A stretch of 64,000 nt of DNA. Origin: Candidatus Competibacteraceae bacterium (lineage in GTDB: Bacteria; Pseudomonadota; Gammaproteobacteria; Competibacterales; Competibacteraceae). Shown piece after piece: positions 8,451-18,043 of the stretch. The notes below the pieces were generated by a model, which saw only the letters and a program-made list of their open reading frames with translations, had not been told where the DNA came from and did no database searches. Numbering within the stretch: the first letter of the stretch is position 1; the number at the start of each line of letters is the position of its first letter. The stretch is taken from the NCBI GenBank assembly GCA_016712625.1, contig JADJQQ010000018.1, positions 62,001-126,000 on the forward strand, read 5' to 3'. Both the position numbers and the translations under genes were made by a program.

Positions 8451-9551
8451 TCAATCTCCTTGAAAGTTATCGGATTCAGAGTTGGGAAGAGTATCGGCAT
8501 AGCGGTTGACGCAGCGGTAAAGGCCAGCGTCGGGTACTGCTGTGCTATGCCACAGCAAGGACTCCAGGGTGGGCAAACGGTGGGGTGCGACCCATTGGCC
8601 TAGGGAATACAGGCTCTCGACAAAGCGGAAGGGCGTCGTGGCGTCGCGGGCGTTGGCCACCTGGCCGGGAGCGTACAGGTCCGAAAGCCCGGCATAGCCA
8701 ACGGGTAAAGGCACCAACCAACCGGGACGTGTTTGCACCTGCCATGTGACCCGTGCGTCTTGAGCCGCAGCGAGCACATCTGGCTCGGCGGCTGGATTCG
8801 GCGGCTGGTCCGCGGCCTCTTCCGACGCCTTTTCAGTGGCCGCCGTATTTGGCGTTGGCACATGATTCAGGCGGACTAAATCAAGCAGCGCATCCAAAAT
8901 GCTGGCCGCGTTGCCTTCGGCTTTCAGTTCGGCCAATCGCTGAGCCAGCAAGTCCGGCCGATGCACCAGCGCAAAGCCGGGGAGCAACCGACGACGCAAC
9001 CGGGCAAAGGTTGCGGGCTGATCGACTCCAAGCCAGGGCCAAGATACCCATTCCGGTTGAGTCGCCTTCGAATGGGGCGCGGGCAGCACGCTACCACCCG
9101 CTAGCCGTAAACCGAGCGCGACCTCATACGCCGCCTCGGCGAAATCCTGCCCGTCCTGCTCGTCAAATGGCTCGCCGTGAACCGCGATCACCAAGCTGAC
9201 CATCAGATGGGCGCGGCCTTCTTCAACGATAGCGGCGGGTGTGCCGTCGGCAATGAACTTAGCTGCATCCCGTTTGAGATAGACCGGGTTGCGGCTTTGC
9301 GTGAAGACCAGATGCTGGCGGCGATTGGGCTTGAACGTCTGCGCCTCGAAGCTGTGGCATACAATCCCTACCCCGTCGAATTCGCGGCCAAAAGTCTGGG
9401 CCAAACGCCGTTCCAGCGCATGAACCAAACCCAGGAACGCGGTCGGCGAGGGAAATCCCCAGGTCAGCGGACTGGAAATGGCGTTGGCATTCTGCACCCG
9501 CAGCCGGGGCAGGAAGAGCAGACCGATAGGCGAACGGGTCGATTCAGTCAT
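8451..9551 (-). CDS. csy2: Type I-F Cascade protein Cas5f/Csy2
   Basis: 366 residues. The N-terminus (LLFLPRLRVQNANAISSPLTWG, split here as LLFLPRLRVQ and NANAISSPLTWG, then FPSPTAFLG) is the Csy2 signature, followed by a glycine-rich loop region and a conserved C-terminal half. With Csy1 it binds the crRNA 5' handle and reads the PAM. It overlaps csy1 by 8 bp and its stop is 2 nt before the csy3 ATG. Confidence 0.95.
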   Translation of the reverse strand: MTESTRSPIGLLFLPRLRVQNANAISSPLTWGFPSPTAFLGLVHALERRLAQTFGREFDGVGIVCHSFEAQTFKPNRRQHLVFTQSRNPVYLKRDAAKFIADGTPAAIVEEGRAHLMVSLVIAVHGEPFDEQDGQDFAEAAYEVALGLRLAGGSVLPAPHSKATQPEWVSWPWLGVDQPATFARLRRRLLPGFALVHRPDLLAQRLAELKAEGNAASILDALLDLVRLNHVPTPNTAATEKASEEAADQPPNPAAEPDVLAAAQDARVTWQVQTRPGWLVPLPVGYAGLSDLYAPGQVANARDATTPFRFVESLYSLGQWVAPHRLPTLESLLWHSTAVPDAGLYRCVNRYADTLPNSESDNFQGD

Positions 9552-10860
9552 CGCTTAATTCCTCCCGCAGCATCCTGAGTTCCTGCCCCAGCATCTTCTT
9601 CCATTCCAGCGCTTCCGGGCTGCCGAATAAGGTTTTGTCGGTCTTCAATCGACCATTCAGCCAATTGGCGAAGCGCAGGCACACCGCGTCTTTCCAGTCG
9701 CCCCGTCGATAGTCAGCGGCAAATTCTTCATCAGTCAGGCGGCGGGCTGGATCAAGCCAACATTGTTCGTCCGCATTCAGCCGACATTCCGCGCCTGCGC
9801 TCCAACCCGGTTCCAATTCTCGTAACTCAGCGGCCATCTGTAACGCCTGATCGCACAGGACCGCCACCATTTGATGGCGCGTGTCCCGGATGCGTTGGTT
9901 ACTCTTCGCCTTCAACACGCGAGACAGAAACTCGCGCAGTTCTTCCACCACCCGCCACACTGCCCGCCGCTGCTCAAAATAGCGACCAAACACCGTTTCA
10001 GTGTTCAGTGGCGGTCGGATCGCGGCGGATCGCCAACTCGGCGGCAGCGAGGCCAGCAAGTAATTCTGGCCCCGCCGCTCGCTGTTGAGTTGGCTGATGT
10101 TTTGAGGCTTGGAGCCGCCAAAGCTCTGGATCGCCAGCTTGGGGTAATCGTGATAACCCCGCGGATGGTCCTTACCCGTGCGCCTGGCTTCCCGCGCCGC
10201 TTTAGCCGCATCTGAAAAGCGGTCCTCGGCAATCGTTTTATAAACGGCGTGGGCCAGCGGAGATGACAGCAACGGCGCCAGCAGGTGATAGGTTCCGTTT
10301 CCCAGCGGCCAATAAAGCTGTTTGGCCAGTTTGTGGGATGTGGGCTTTCCCTTGGGATTGGGTAAGGCGGCGAATTTCTCAACCCAGGTAGCAGCTTCAG
10401 CGCCGTACTCGCTCAAGGCTTCGATGAACGCCGGATCGCGGGAGATGGCGCGCTCCAGAAAGCTGCCATCATCAACGGCCAGGCGCAAAAACTTATAAAC
10501 ATCCAGCGCCGCCGCATTGCCCACTACATCTGGCACTCCTTTTCCCGCCAAGCTGTGTGTGCCTAACTCCAGCGCGTCCGCCGAGGCATTGCCAGTGCTG
10601 GACAAGCTGGAGCCATCCGCCGAGGGATGCGTAAATTTGATGGCGTGGGAAACCTGTTGAATCCACTCGCCGCGGCGAGCGGCGTCAGGAATCCAGACAG
10701 CAGGCTGATGCTCGGCGATAAGCTTTTGCTGGGCCTCCTGATCGCCTGGCTTGAGCTTGTCGAGCTTGGATTGGAGGCGTTCTTTTAGGAACCTCTCAAT
10801 TTCAGCCTTAATGCGTTGACTCTCACTAGATGGTGAGTTTGGTTGTGGCGAATCTTCCAT
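9544..10860 (-). CDS. csy1: Type I-F Cascade large subunit Cas8f/Csy1
   Basis: About 438 residues starting MEDSPQPNSP. An N-terminal charged helix (ERFLKERLQSKLDKLK) is followed by the Csy1 middle with F-G-G-S-K-P-Q-N-I-S-x-L-N, a strongly conserved family motif, and R-G-Q-N-Y-L-L. Csy1 recognises the PAM together with Csy2. AAGGAG sits 6 nt before ATG 10860, so the longer frame from 10878 is not used. A 31-nt gap separates it from cas3. Confidence 0.95.
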   Translation of the reverse strand: MEDSPQPNSPSSESQRIKAEIERFLKERLQSKLDKLKPGDQEAQQKLIAEHQPAVWIPDAARRGEWIQQVSHAIKFTHPSADGSSLSSTGNASADALELGTHSLAGKGVPDVVGNAAALDVYKFLRLAVDDGSFLERAISRDPAFIEALSEYGAEAATWVEKFAALPNPKGKPTSHKLAKQLYWPLGNGTYHLLAPLLSSPLAHAVYKTIAEDRFSDAAKAAREARRTGKDHPRGYHDYPKLAIQSFGGSKPQNISQLNSERRGQNYLLASLPPSWRSAAIRPPLNTETVFGRYFEQRRAVWRVVEELREFLSRVLKAKSNQRIRDTRHQMVAVLCDQALQMAAELRELEPGWSAGAECRLNADEQCWLDPARRLTDEEFAADYRRGDWKDAVCLRFANWLNGRLKTDKTLFGSPEALEWKKMLGQELRMLREELSDD

Positions 10861-10891
10861 AAATATCTCCTTGTACAACTAATCACTCTAT

Positions 10892-13800
10892 TTACGCCCG
10901 ACTAAATCCCAGTTTCGGGTGATAACGCCAAATCTGGTTCGCTTTCCAGCCGGGCAAATCGACGCTGCCAAAGCGCCGAGCGCAATCGACGGGTTCGATG
11001 CCCAAGTCTTCGACCAGCGTTTGCAGAGCGTCAAGGTAATCCGGAGCCGCCCAAAAGGCGATCCGGGGGCCAGCGGATAGGTTGAAGCGCTTGAGCAGAC
11101 TTCGTTCGACCGAGACCTCCTGACCGGATGAATTGAGCAAATGAAATTCTGCTGAGCCACAATCCTCATCCGGCCGGAAATAATAGGTCTGATGGCCTTG
11201 CGGGTCATCACGGAACGGCGTGCGAGCCTGTAAGAGCCCAGTGAGGTGGACTTGGGTCTGCCACCACCAGTTAACCGGAACGTCCTCCTGCTGTTGGCCG
11301 GTCTCCGCCCCCAGCATCATATCGGCCAGGCGCACATGTTCCAGATCGGCCAGATTACGCTCGCGGTCCAATGAGTGACGGGGACGGATGCGGGGGCAGG
11401 CATTGATGACCTGCCATTGCTCCGGCGCGAGCAGTTCGCTCAGGCGATGCGTTTTCAAGAGAGGTTTCGCGCTCTCAAACCCCGGCCAGTAAAAAGCTCG
11501 CGCTCCATCGCCGTGCATCAGGCTTTTCATATTTACATCCAGCAACAGGATATTGGGCTGATCGGGCGGACAATCAAACACCCGATGACGCTTGACCCGC
11601 CCCGCCAGCTGGATGATCGAGCGCATCGACGAGGGTTCGACAATGGCCCAGTCATAGCAATGATCGCGCCCCACTTCCGCCACGGCGGTCGCCAGCACGA
11701 TAAAAAGATGATCGGTTTCGGGCTGCTCAGACGCATCCAGTGCCGCGCGCAGATCAGGCTGGGCGAAAACGACTGCATCCGGTCGGTCTCGTTTCAAAAC
11801 GGTGTCCAGTTGCTTTTCAATTTCGGCCCGCACCAGGATCGGATGGCGGGCGTGATACGCGCACAGATGAATGCGGCAGCCTTCCGGCGCGCCGAGGCTA
11901 TAAAGACTCGCAGCCACATCGAACAACGGGTCGATATTGGCCATGCGGATCAGACCGAAGCTGACCCGCTTACCCGTGATCGGGTCGATGCTGTGGTGAT
12001 GATGATGCAATCGCACAGCTTGCACTTGAAACAGGCGGGCCAGTTGGCGGCCAATATCGGCCTGTTTGCGGGGGCGGTCGTTGAAGCGGGAAGGTTGCAC
12101 CGCCACCGGCAGCATTTCCGCGCGGCGGCGTATTTCTTTGATCGATCCCAGCGCGGCGATGCGCCGCTCCACAAAGGCTTGATGGTTGGCCAGAAACCCA
12201 GAACCCTTCGGATCGGAACCATGACTGTGGCTGATCGCGTCGAATTCATCGAACCAGGCACAGCAGATGTCCAGCTCCACCCCCGGCCGTCCGCGATGCC
12301 GTTGAAACTGCTCGCGTCCGGCCTGATAGGCGAGGAATAAGCCTTGCACCAAGGCGGGCGGCAGGGTGGCGGAAGAAAGCATGACCCGGCTGCCCAGCAG
12401 CCCCGCCCAATGCACCAGACGCGCCAGCGCGGGCAGGTCATCCATGTCAAAATCGTCGGGTTCGTCCAGCACCAGATCGGAAGTCATTAGGCGCAACATC
12501 GGCAAAATCTGATGGCCCCCGCGCGTGCTCTCGCAGGCGGGCATCAGATGATCCACGGTGCAAACCAGCACCGGAGCGTCCAGCAACTGGATAGCTTTAC
12601 GCCCGGATTTGCCTTGCTCAAGCCAGCGCTTGAGGGGGCCGTCCACGAGGCTGCCTTCGTAACGCACAAAGTGATGTTCTGGCACCAACGCCTCGGCGGA
12701 TTCGCTGCCTTCGACTGCCTTTTCCGCTTCGGCTTTAGCTTGGTAATACTCGTGCAGCGTCTTGGTGGCGAAGCCTCCAGCAAGCACGGCCAGGTCTTCC
12801 TCACCGAGCTTGAGCCGGTACCGATAGGCGTCGCCGGTTTGCAAGGTCAGGGTGCGCAGGCCCAGCGCGACGGTAAAACGCGCACCCTGTTGCGGGTGAG
12901 CGAGCGCGTACAGGATGCGGGCGTTGGCGAAGGTTTTGCCGCAGCCGGTGGAGGCCATATTGACGCCGAAAAACCCGTGCTCCGCGCTGCGGTCCCGCAC
13001 GCTTTCGGCCCGCTCAAACGCTTTGTTCTGCCAGTCAAAGGGCGGCTTGCTGCGTTCGCGAAACTTTTTATGGCGAGCAATGCGGGGCAGGCTGAGTTCC
13101 AGTTGCGGCAGTGCGTATAGCAAACGGCTGGCGTTGACCTCAACGCCAATCAGGTGTTCATCCAGACGCTGGTTAACGTGGGGTGCTTTTCCCTCTTCGC
13201 GCCGGGTGTTGGCATATAAAGTCTCGGCCTTGGACGTTACCGGGTCGCCGTAATAGCGCCGGCTCGGCAGAGATGAGTAGTAGTGATCGGCCAGGATCAG
13301 CGCCAGCCGGGACAGATGGAGCACATAGGGGCTGTCCAGAACGGTTCGTTCCAGGTCATCGACCAAAGTTGACCGTTTGAGAATGGCATCGGCGACTTTA
13401 CCGACATGCACCCGCCAATGATGGCTATCGAAGGGCAAGCCTTGTTTGAAGGTCCAGCACGCGGTTTGGAGTTTATCTTCCCCAGCTTTCAGAAAGCTGC
13501 CGCACCACTCATGCGTCATACCAGTGGGTAGATGACTCAGAACCGAGGGGTTGAGTACACCAGAGAGACTTTCTTTTTTTAGCGAGGGTAGCCGATGGTG
13601 ACTGACAATCAGCCAACCCACCACGCGGGCTAGGGGAAGCTTCTGAGCCAGGGTATTTTTAAAAGGGCTGGAAAGACCAGCAGTGACGCCATCCTTGGAT
13701 AACCGAGCCTCGTCCAGAACGAATGGGTTCTTGCCACCGTCCAGCGTGCGCAAGCGTTCCAGCCACTCCCGATCAGTGCGACAGTCTGGGCCGACGAAGG

Positions 13801-14272
13801 CTTCAAACAGCCGCAGAGACACCCATTCATGCCGGAAAGGATCGGCCTGTGGCTGAGATTTTCTAAGCTTCTTCTGAAAGGCTTCATTCGCCTTGCCCAC
13901 ATCATGGAACAAGGCCGCCAGCCGGGCCAGCAGTCGAATATCTTCTCCGGCGCGCCAGTCATTTTCATCGTCGGCCCGCAATACATCGCGGCGCGTCATG
14001 TTGGTCGGCGTCGCGCCCTGGGCGTTGAATTGGCGGGCATTGCCGACGATCCACATCAACTCACTGTGATCCTTGCCGCGAATCCAATGACAAGCGACCG
14101 CCGTATTCTTGCGGGCGGTCTGCCGCAACAGCCGATGCAGGGTCTCCAAACCTTGCTGGGTAATGGCGGTTTGCCAGGCGCGATCGCCGCGCCGTTCGGC
14201 GAACTGATCGAGAATGCGCCGGGTTTCGGTGAGGGCATTTTTGCTGCACTGGGAAATCAGCAGGATGTTCAT
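10892..14272 (-). CDS. cas3: Cas2-Cas3 fusion nuclease-helicase, type I-F
   Basis: 1126 residues in three parts. Residues 1 to about 95 are a Cas2-like domain (MNILLISQCSKNAL). An HD nuclease follows with LFHDVGKA (H123, D124). A superfamily 2 helicase has Walker A ASTGCGKT, DEAD-box equivalent LDEPDDFD, and SSATLPP as motif III. The Cas2-3 fusion is diagnostic of subtype I-F. It unwinds and degrades target DNA after Cascade binding, and with Cas1 forms the adaptation complex. The frame overlaps cas1 by 4 bp (ATGA). Confidence 0.96.
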   Translation of the reverse strand: MNILLISQCSKNALTETRRILDQFAERRGDRAWQTAITQQGLETLHRLLRQTARKNTAVACHWIRGKDHSELMWIVGNARQFNAQGATPTNMTRRDVLRADDENDWRAGEDIRLLARLAALFHDVGKANEAFQKKLRKSQPQADPFRHEWVSLRLFEAFVGPDCRTDREWLERLRTLDGGKNPFVLDEARLSKDGVTAGLSSPFKNTLAQKLPLARVVGWLIVSHHRLPSLKKESLSGVLNPSVLSHLPTGMTHEWCGSFLKAGEDKLQTACWTFKQGLPFDSHHWRVHVGKVADAILKRSTLVDDLERTVLDSPYVLHLSRLALILADHYYSSLPSRRYYGDPVTSKAETLYANTRREEGKAPHVNQRLDEHLIGVEVNASRLLYALPQLELSLPRIARHKKFRERSKPPFDWQNKAFERAESVRDRSAEHGFFGVNMASTGCGKTFANARILYALAHPQQGARFTVALGLRTLTLQTGDAYRYRLKLGEEDLAVLAGGFATKTLHEYYQAKAEAEKAVEGSESAEALVPEHHFVRYEGSLVDGPLKRWLEQGKSGRKAIQLLDAPVLVCTVDHLMPACESTRGGHQILPMLRLMTSDLVLDEPDDFDMDDLPALARLVHWAGLLGSRVMLSSATLPPALVQGLFLAYQAGREQFQRHRGRPGVELDICCAWFDEFDAISHSHGSDPKGSGFLANHQAFVERRIAALGSIKEIRRRAEMLPVAVQPSRFNDRPRKQADIGRQLARLFQVQAVRLHHHHHSIDPITGKRVSFGLIRMANIDPLFDVAASLYSLGAPEGCRIHLCAYHARHPILVRAEIEKQLDTVLKRDRPDAVVFAQPDLRAALDASEQPETDHLFIVLATAVAEVGRDHCYDWAIVEPSSMRSIIQLAGRVKRHRVFDCPPDQPNILLLDVNMKSLMHGDGARAFYWPGFESAKPLLKTHRLSELLAPEQWQVINACPRIRPRHSLDRERNLADLEHVRLADMMLGAETGQQQEDVPVNWWWQTQVHLTGLLQARTPFRDDPQGHQTYYFRPDEDCGSAEFHLLNSSGQEVSVERSLLKRFNLSAGPRIAFWAAPDYLDALQTLVEDLGIEPVDCARRFGSVDLPGWKANQIWRYHPKLGFSRA

Positions 14273-15246
14273 GACGCCTGTTTCCCTATCGTCAACGCCA
14301 CTTCTTTCAAGGTGTCGATCATGAAATCCAGGGCTTCGGTCCGCGAGAAGCTTTCGATGCAGGCATGGCGGAAGGTTTGCTCGTCATCGCCGCGCATCGC
14401 GGAAATGAAGGCTTGCGGCAGCACCACCGCGTCCTTGATCAAATCCGCCGCATCGAACACCAATCCACCGCGCCGGGTCTTACCATGCAAAACCGCCAAG
14501 CCATGCGGCAACCCCAACACCCAGGTGGCCGTAGCGCCTAAACCATAGGCCAGATAATTGCCATGATCCAAAAAACGATTGGCGGAATCGACGCCGCTAC
14601 CATTTTTAGCCCTTACGAAGTCACCATATTCGACGGCTCCAGCGGCAAACTTGAATAATTTCTTCGTCAGGCGCGCTTCTTCAATCAACAGGTCCGCATT
14701 GTCTGCCGTCCTGTCGATCACCCGTCGGGAAGCTTCCAAAGTCGACAGCAGTAACTCGCGCGAAACTTGAAACCCAGCGTCAGCCAGCGACCGGTTGTTA
14801 CCCCAGGAGCTGGCGATACGTTCCAATCGTGCATATTGAAACGCTTTGGCGGCTTCCAGCCGCAGCGCATCGTCGAACCAGAAGCGGACCCACTGTTGCA
14901 GGTATTCAGTCGGTCGATATTCGCTTTGGGGACTAAACCAAGCAACTTCGATATCTCGCTCGTTCGCGCTGTAAAGCGGTGTTCCGCCCCCGCCGCAGAA
15001 ACCGATCAATACCCCGGCTTTCGCTAGCTCGCGCATCGCCGCTTGGGTGATGGACGTACCGGCGCCGAGCAGCAAGGACGTGGTGTTGGCGATGGGAATA
15101 TTCCAGTAAAGAGCGTTTTTCCCTTGATCGGTGACGTATTCCACGCGACCGCCATTGACCAGCACGCGACAATGTTCGAGGTAATACAGATTGGCTCGCT
15201 TGGAATGCAGAATGGTTTTTAAGTCGGAGGGAGTAAAAGCTTTCAT
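14269..15246 (-). CDS. cas1: CRISPR integrase Cas1, type I-F
   Basis: About 325 residues of the Cas1f type: M-K-A-F-T-P-S-D-L-K-T-I-L start, R-A-N-L-Y-Y-L-E-H-C strand, E-A-R-L-T-K-K-L-F-K helix, H-G-N-Y-L-A-Y-G-L, and F-D-A-A-D-L-I-K-D near the end. It integrates new spacers. AGGGA is 9 nt from ATG 15246; the frame could begin at 15255 but then the ribosome site abuts the start. First gene of the cas operon. A second short cas1-like fragment lies at 63573-63657. Confidence 0.96.
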   Translation of the reverse strand: MKAFTPSDLKTILHSKRANLYYLEHCRVLVNGGRVEYVTDQGKNALYWNIPIANTTSLLLGAGTSITQAAMRELAKAGVLIGFCGGGGTPLYSANERDIEVAWFSPQSEYRPTEYLQQWVRFWFDDALRLEAAKAFQYARLERIASSWGNNRSLADAGFQVSRELLLSTLEASRRVIDRTADNADLLIEEARLTKKLFKFAAGAVEYGDFVRAKNGSGVDSANRFLDHGNYLAYGLGATATWVLGLPHGLAVLHGKTRRGGLVFDAADLIKDAVVLPQAFISAMRGDDEQTFRHACIESFSRTEALDFMIDTLKEVALTIGKQAS

Positions 15247-15299
15247 AGAGGCCATTCCCTAATTTAAATTGGTAATATCGTCCTTTAGTCCGGATCTGG

Positions 15300-15629
15300 G
15301 TGGCGCAAAACATAGCGTACCAAGGCACGGTCACCGATGAAAGCCAAGCGATCGAGCGGGCCGAGAATGACGCCGCGTCGCCGAAACAGCTGATCCAGGC
15401 GGCGACGCGAAAACCGGGGAAGAGTGACCGTAGGGCCATTGTTGAGGCGGTTTTTTATCAAGTGCGTATCGGGCGCCAGTGGCGATACCTGCCGCGCGAG
15501 TACCCGAACGGGAAGACGGTCTATTCGTTGTTTCTGGCGCTGGCAACGCAGTGGGGTGTGGGAACCGGTGCTCCAAGCGCTCCAACCCCAGGTTTAAAAA
15601 AATGGCCCTTGGGGCCGAACAGTTTATGA
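15300..15629 (+). pseudogene. IS5-family transposase remnant
   Basis: The middle of this frame (about 15420-15540) reads RRAIVEAVFYQVRIGRQW, then RYLPREYPNGKTVYSLF. This matches the N-terminal domain of IS5/IS427-type transposases (R-x-I-x-x-A-I-x-Y-x-x-R-x-G-C-Q-W-R-x-L-P). The catalytic DDE part is absent, so only a fragment remains. It fills the gap between cas1 and the MerR gene; I saw no intact terminal inverted repeats. Confidence 0.6.
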
Positions 15630-16562
15630 AGCATGAAGGGTGCTGATTCTATCAATGCCAGGAACCCTGTGTTGCACCCTCCAATCGGTCAGCGCGCACA
15701 AGCCTTGGTCGAATGTTTTTAGCACCAGCACGCCCTCGGTTTCGGTTAACCGCGAGGCGCCGGCCCCGCCAGCCCAAATCGCGACTTCGGTCGGCAGCGC
15801 ATTCCGCAATTCCCGAAATAAACCGAGGTGCTGACGGTGGGGAAATGCACCTGAGAAGGAGAGGGCCAGCACATCCGCGCGATGCGCGCTAATCGCGCGT
15901 CCGATATCGGCTAAAGGCATCTGCGCGCCGAGCGCGATGCATTCAGCGCCCTCCAACCTTAACAGCGCTTCGAACATCAATAATCCAAGCCGGTGCTGTT
16001 CCTCCGACACCGTGGTCAACACAAGGCGCGGACGCTGGGCGCTAGGCGGCAACGCGCCGATGGCCTGCCGCAAGAGCCGCTCGGTGACTTCAGTAAATAG
16101 GTGTTCTTCGAAAATCTCCAGGGTATTGCTCTCCCATGCTTCGCCGACGCAACGGGCGAGTGGAGCTATAATGTCTTGGACAAAATGCTGTAATCCTTGT
16201 CGCGCTAAACCGTGTTGGAGGGCCTGTTGGAGTGCGGTCACATCATGGCGTTTGATGAGATCCAGTAGTTCAGCCAACACCTGATCGCTGTCTCCAGTGG
16301 CTCTGATCGTTAGTTCAGGGCGGCGCCCAATCAGGCGCTTCAGTTCATCGACCGAAGCGCCCATCAAGTGCCTCGGTCGGTGGCCTTGATCTAATAAGCG
16401 TTTGATTAATCGAAGTTGTTTGACTTGCTCATCCGAATAAAGCCGGTCGCCGCCAGCGTTGCGGTCCGGCTTTGGAAAACCATAACGGCGCTCCCAAACG
16501 CGCAGCACATCCTTGGAAAGCCCGGTGTCGCGTTCGACGGCGGCAATAGTCAAGCCTGGCAT
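15624..16562 (-). CDS. MerR-family regulator with B12-binding photoreceptor-type domain (CarH/LitR-like)
   Basis: 312 residues: MerR winged helix (residues 3-70), a four-helix B12-cap domain, and a Rossmann cobalamin domain from about 178. The cap has the adenosylcobalamin motif W-x9-EH (W143, E153, H154), and E188-x-H190-x-x-G supplies the lower-ligand histidine. These are features of CarH/LitR light-responsive repressors, which bind DNA in the dark and release it when AdoCbl is photolysed. It is divergent from a lipid-modification operon, and an inverted repeat (16569-16585) lies directly before its start, suggesting autoregulation. The frame runs on to 16661, but ATG 16562 begins at the normal family N-terminus. 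Confidence 0.88.
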   Translation of the reverse strand: MPGLTIAAVERDTGLSKDVLRVWERRYGFPKPDRNAGGDRLYSDEQVKQLRLIKRLLDQGHRPRHLMGASVDELKRLIGRRPELTIRATGDSDQVLAELLDLIKRHDVTALQQALQHGLARQGLQHFVQDIIAPLARCVGEAWESNTLEIFEEHLFTEVTERLLRQAIGALPPSAQRPRLVLTTVSEEQHRLGLLMFEALLRLEGAECIALGAQMPLADIGRAISAHRADVLALSFSGAFPHRQHLGLFRELRNALPTEVAIWAGGAGASRLTETEGVLVLKTFDQGLCALTDWRVQHRVPGIDRISTLHAS

Positions 16563-16568
16563 GTCTGG

Positions 16569-16585
16569 TTTTGTCCTATACAAAA
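16569..16585. promoter_or_regulatory. Inverted repeat, candidate operator of the MerR/B12 regulator
   Basis: TTTTGT-CCTAT-ACAAAA is a perfect 6+6 inverted repeat between the regulator start and the divergent promoter. A second one lies at 16632-16646. Related LitR/CarH proteins bind TTGT/ACAA-type repeats, so both are reasonable operators. Confidence 0.55.
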
Positions 16586-16587
16586 AC

Positions 16588-16616
16588 TTGACAAGATGGA
16601 GCAGCGTCACTATCTT
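16588..16616 (+). promoter_or_regulatory. Sigma70-type promoter of the lipid operon
   Basis: TTGACA (16588-16593) and TATCTT (16611-16616) are spaced 17 bp apart and drive rightwards toward the amine oxidase gene. The candidate operators flank it on both sides, as expected for repression by a CarH/LitR-like protein. Confidence 0.6.
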
Positions 16617-16631
16617 ACACTTCATGACCGA

Positions 16632-16646
16632 TTTGTCCATGACAAA
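16632..16646. promoter_or_regulatory. Second inverted repeat, candidate operator
   Basis: TTTGTC-CAT-GACAAA, a perfect 6+6 inverted repeat 16 bp downstream of the -10 element at 16611. It shares the TTTGT/ACAAA core with the site at 16569-16585. Confidence 0.5.
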
Positions 16647-16723
16647 ATAGCAATAAATCAATAGTCAATAAACCGAGCCTTGCAGCGGATTCTTAACGGC
16701 CGTTGTACCGACGGAGAGAGCGT

Positions 16724-18043
16724 ATGAGCGGGCGACAACGCATTGCGGTAATCGGGTCCGGCATTTCAGGGCTGAGCGCCGCGTGGTTGCTTGGGCGCGA
16801 ACATCAGGTGACCCTGTTCGAGGCGGCCGACCGTCTCGGCGGCCATACCTGCACGGTGCCAGTCGAATTGGAGGGCAAGACCTATCCGGTGGACACGGGG
16901 TTTCTGGTCTTCAACGAGAAAACCTATCCTCACCTGATCGCCTTGTTCGAGTGCTTGGGCGTCGAGAGCGTCCCAACCGAAATGTCGTTTGCGGTCAGCC
17001 TGGAGCAGCCCGATGTGGAATGGGCTGGTAGTAGCTTGGCGACGTTGTTCGGTCAAAAACGCAACCTGACCCGACCGCCGTTTTGGGCGATGCTCTCGGA
17101 CATCGTGCGCTTCAACCGCGCCAGCGTTGCTTGGCTTTCCAAGGACCTCGATCATGGCGAAACGCTGCGGGAGTTTTTAGCGGCGGGCCGGTATTCAAAG
17201 GCCTTCACCGAATGGTATTTGTTGCCGATGGCCGCGGCGATCTGGTCTTGCCCCAGCGGTCAGATGTTGGCGTTTCCAGCCGCGACCTTCATCCGTTTTT
17301 GTCAGAACCACGGTTTGTTGCAAATCTTTGATCGGCCGCCGTGGCGCACGATCAAGGGCGGCGGCGTCGAGTATGTCCGCCGGATCGCCGCTCGATTGCA
17401 AGATATCCGGTTGGCATGCCCGGTACGGTCGGTTATCCGGCGAAAGGACGAGCTTCGGGTGGTCCACGCACAGGGCGACGAACAGTTCGATCAGGTGGTG
17501 CTGGCCTGTCACAGCGACCAAGCGCTGGCTGTTCTTGGGCCGACCGCGAGCGAAGGCCAACGCGCGGTGCTTGCCGCCATCCGCTATCAACCCAATCGCG
17601 CGGTGTTGCATACCGATGCTGCATTGCTGCCGCGCGACCGAGCCTTGTGGTCGGCTTGGAATTATCTGGCCAGCGGCGACGAACTGGGCGACCGGCCCGT
17701 CAGCGTGTCGTATTTGATTAACCGCTTGCAGCCCTTACCGTTCGAGACGCCGGTGGTGGTGACGCTCAATCCGGCGCGCCAGCCCGCTCCCGAACGGCGG
17801 ATTGCCGCGTTCGACTATGCCCATCCCGTCTTCGACGGTTCGGCTATCGCCGCCCGCCAGCGGCTGGATGCGGTTCAGGGTGAACGAGGGGTGTGGTTGT
17901 GCGGCGCTTGGACCGGGTACGGGTTTCATGAAGATGGTTTGAAGTCCGCGTTACTGGTCGCGAATGCCTTGGGCGTTCGCGCGCCCTGGCAGGACAGGCG
18001 GGCGTCACCCCCCCGGAAAGCGACCGGATTGAGGCGTTCATGA
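16724..18043 (+). CDS. FAD-dependent amine oxidase-type oxidoreductase
   Basis: 439 residues with an N-terminal FAD site (IAVIGSGISGLSAAWLL, then E-A-x-x-x-x-G-G-H) and a C-terminal flavin loop ending in L-C-G-A-W-T-G-Y-G-F-H-E-D-G. It belongs to the NAD/FAD-binding family that sits beside DUF1365 and Cfa-type genes in many proteobacteria and acts in fatty-acyl modification (cyclopropane or furan fatty acids). The exact reaction is not known from sequence. GGAGAG precedes ATG 16724. It overlaps the DUF1365 gene by 4 bp. Confidence 0.85.
   Translation: MSGRQRIAVIGSGISGLSAAWLLGREHQVTLFEAADRLGGHTCTVPVELEGKTYPVDTGFLVFNEKTYPHLIALFECLGVESVPTEMSFAVSLEQPDVEWAGSSLATLFGQKRNLTRPPFWAMLSDIVRFNRASVAWLSKDLDHGETLREFLAAGRYSKAFTEWYLLPMAAAIWSCPSGQMLAFPAATFIRFCQNHGLLQIFDRPPWRTIKGGGVEYVRRIAARLQDIRLACPVRSVIRRKDELRVVHAQGDEQFDQVVLACHSDQALAVLGPTASEGQRAVLAAIRYQPNRAVLHTDAALLPRDRALWSAWNYLASGDELGDRPVSVSYLINRLQPLPFETPVVVTLNPARQPAPERRIAAFDYAHPVFDGSAIAARQRLDAVQGERGVWLCGAWTGYGFHEDGLKSALLVANALGVRAPWQDRRASPPRKATGLRRS

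Noticed and set aside
11375..13120. Long plus-strand frames opposite cas3
   Set aside because: No family motifs; cas3 on the other strand is complete.
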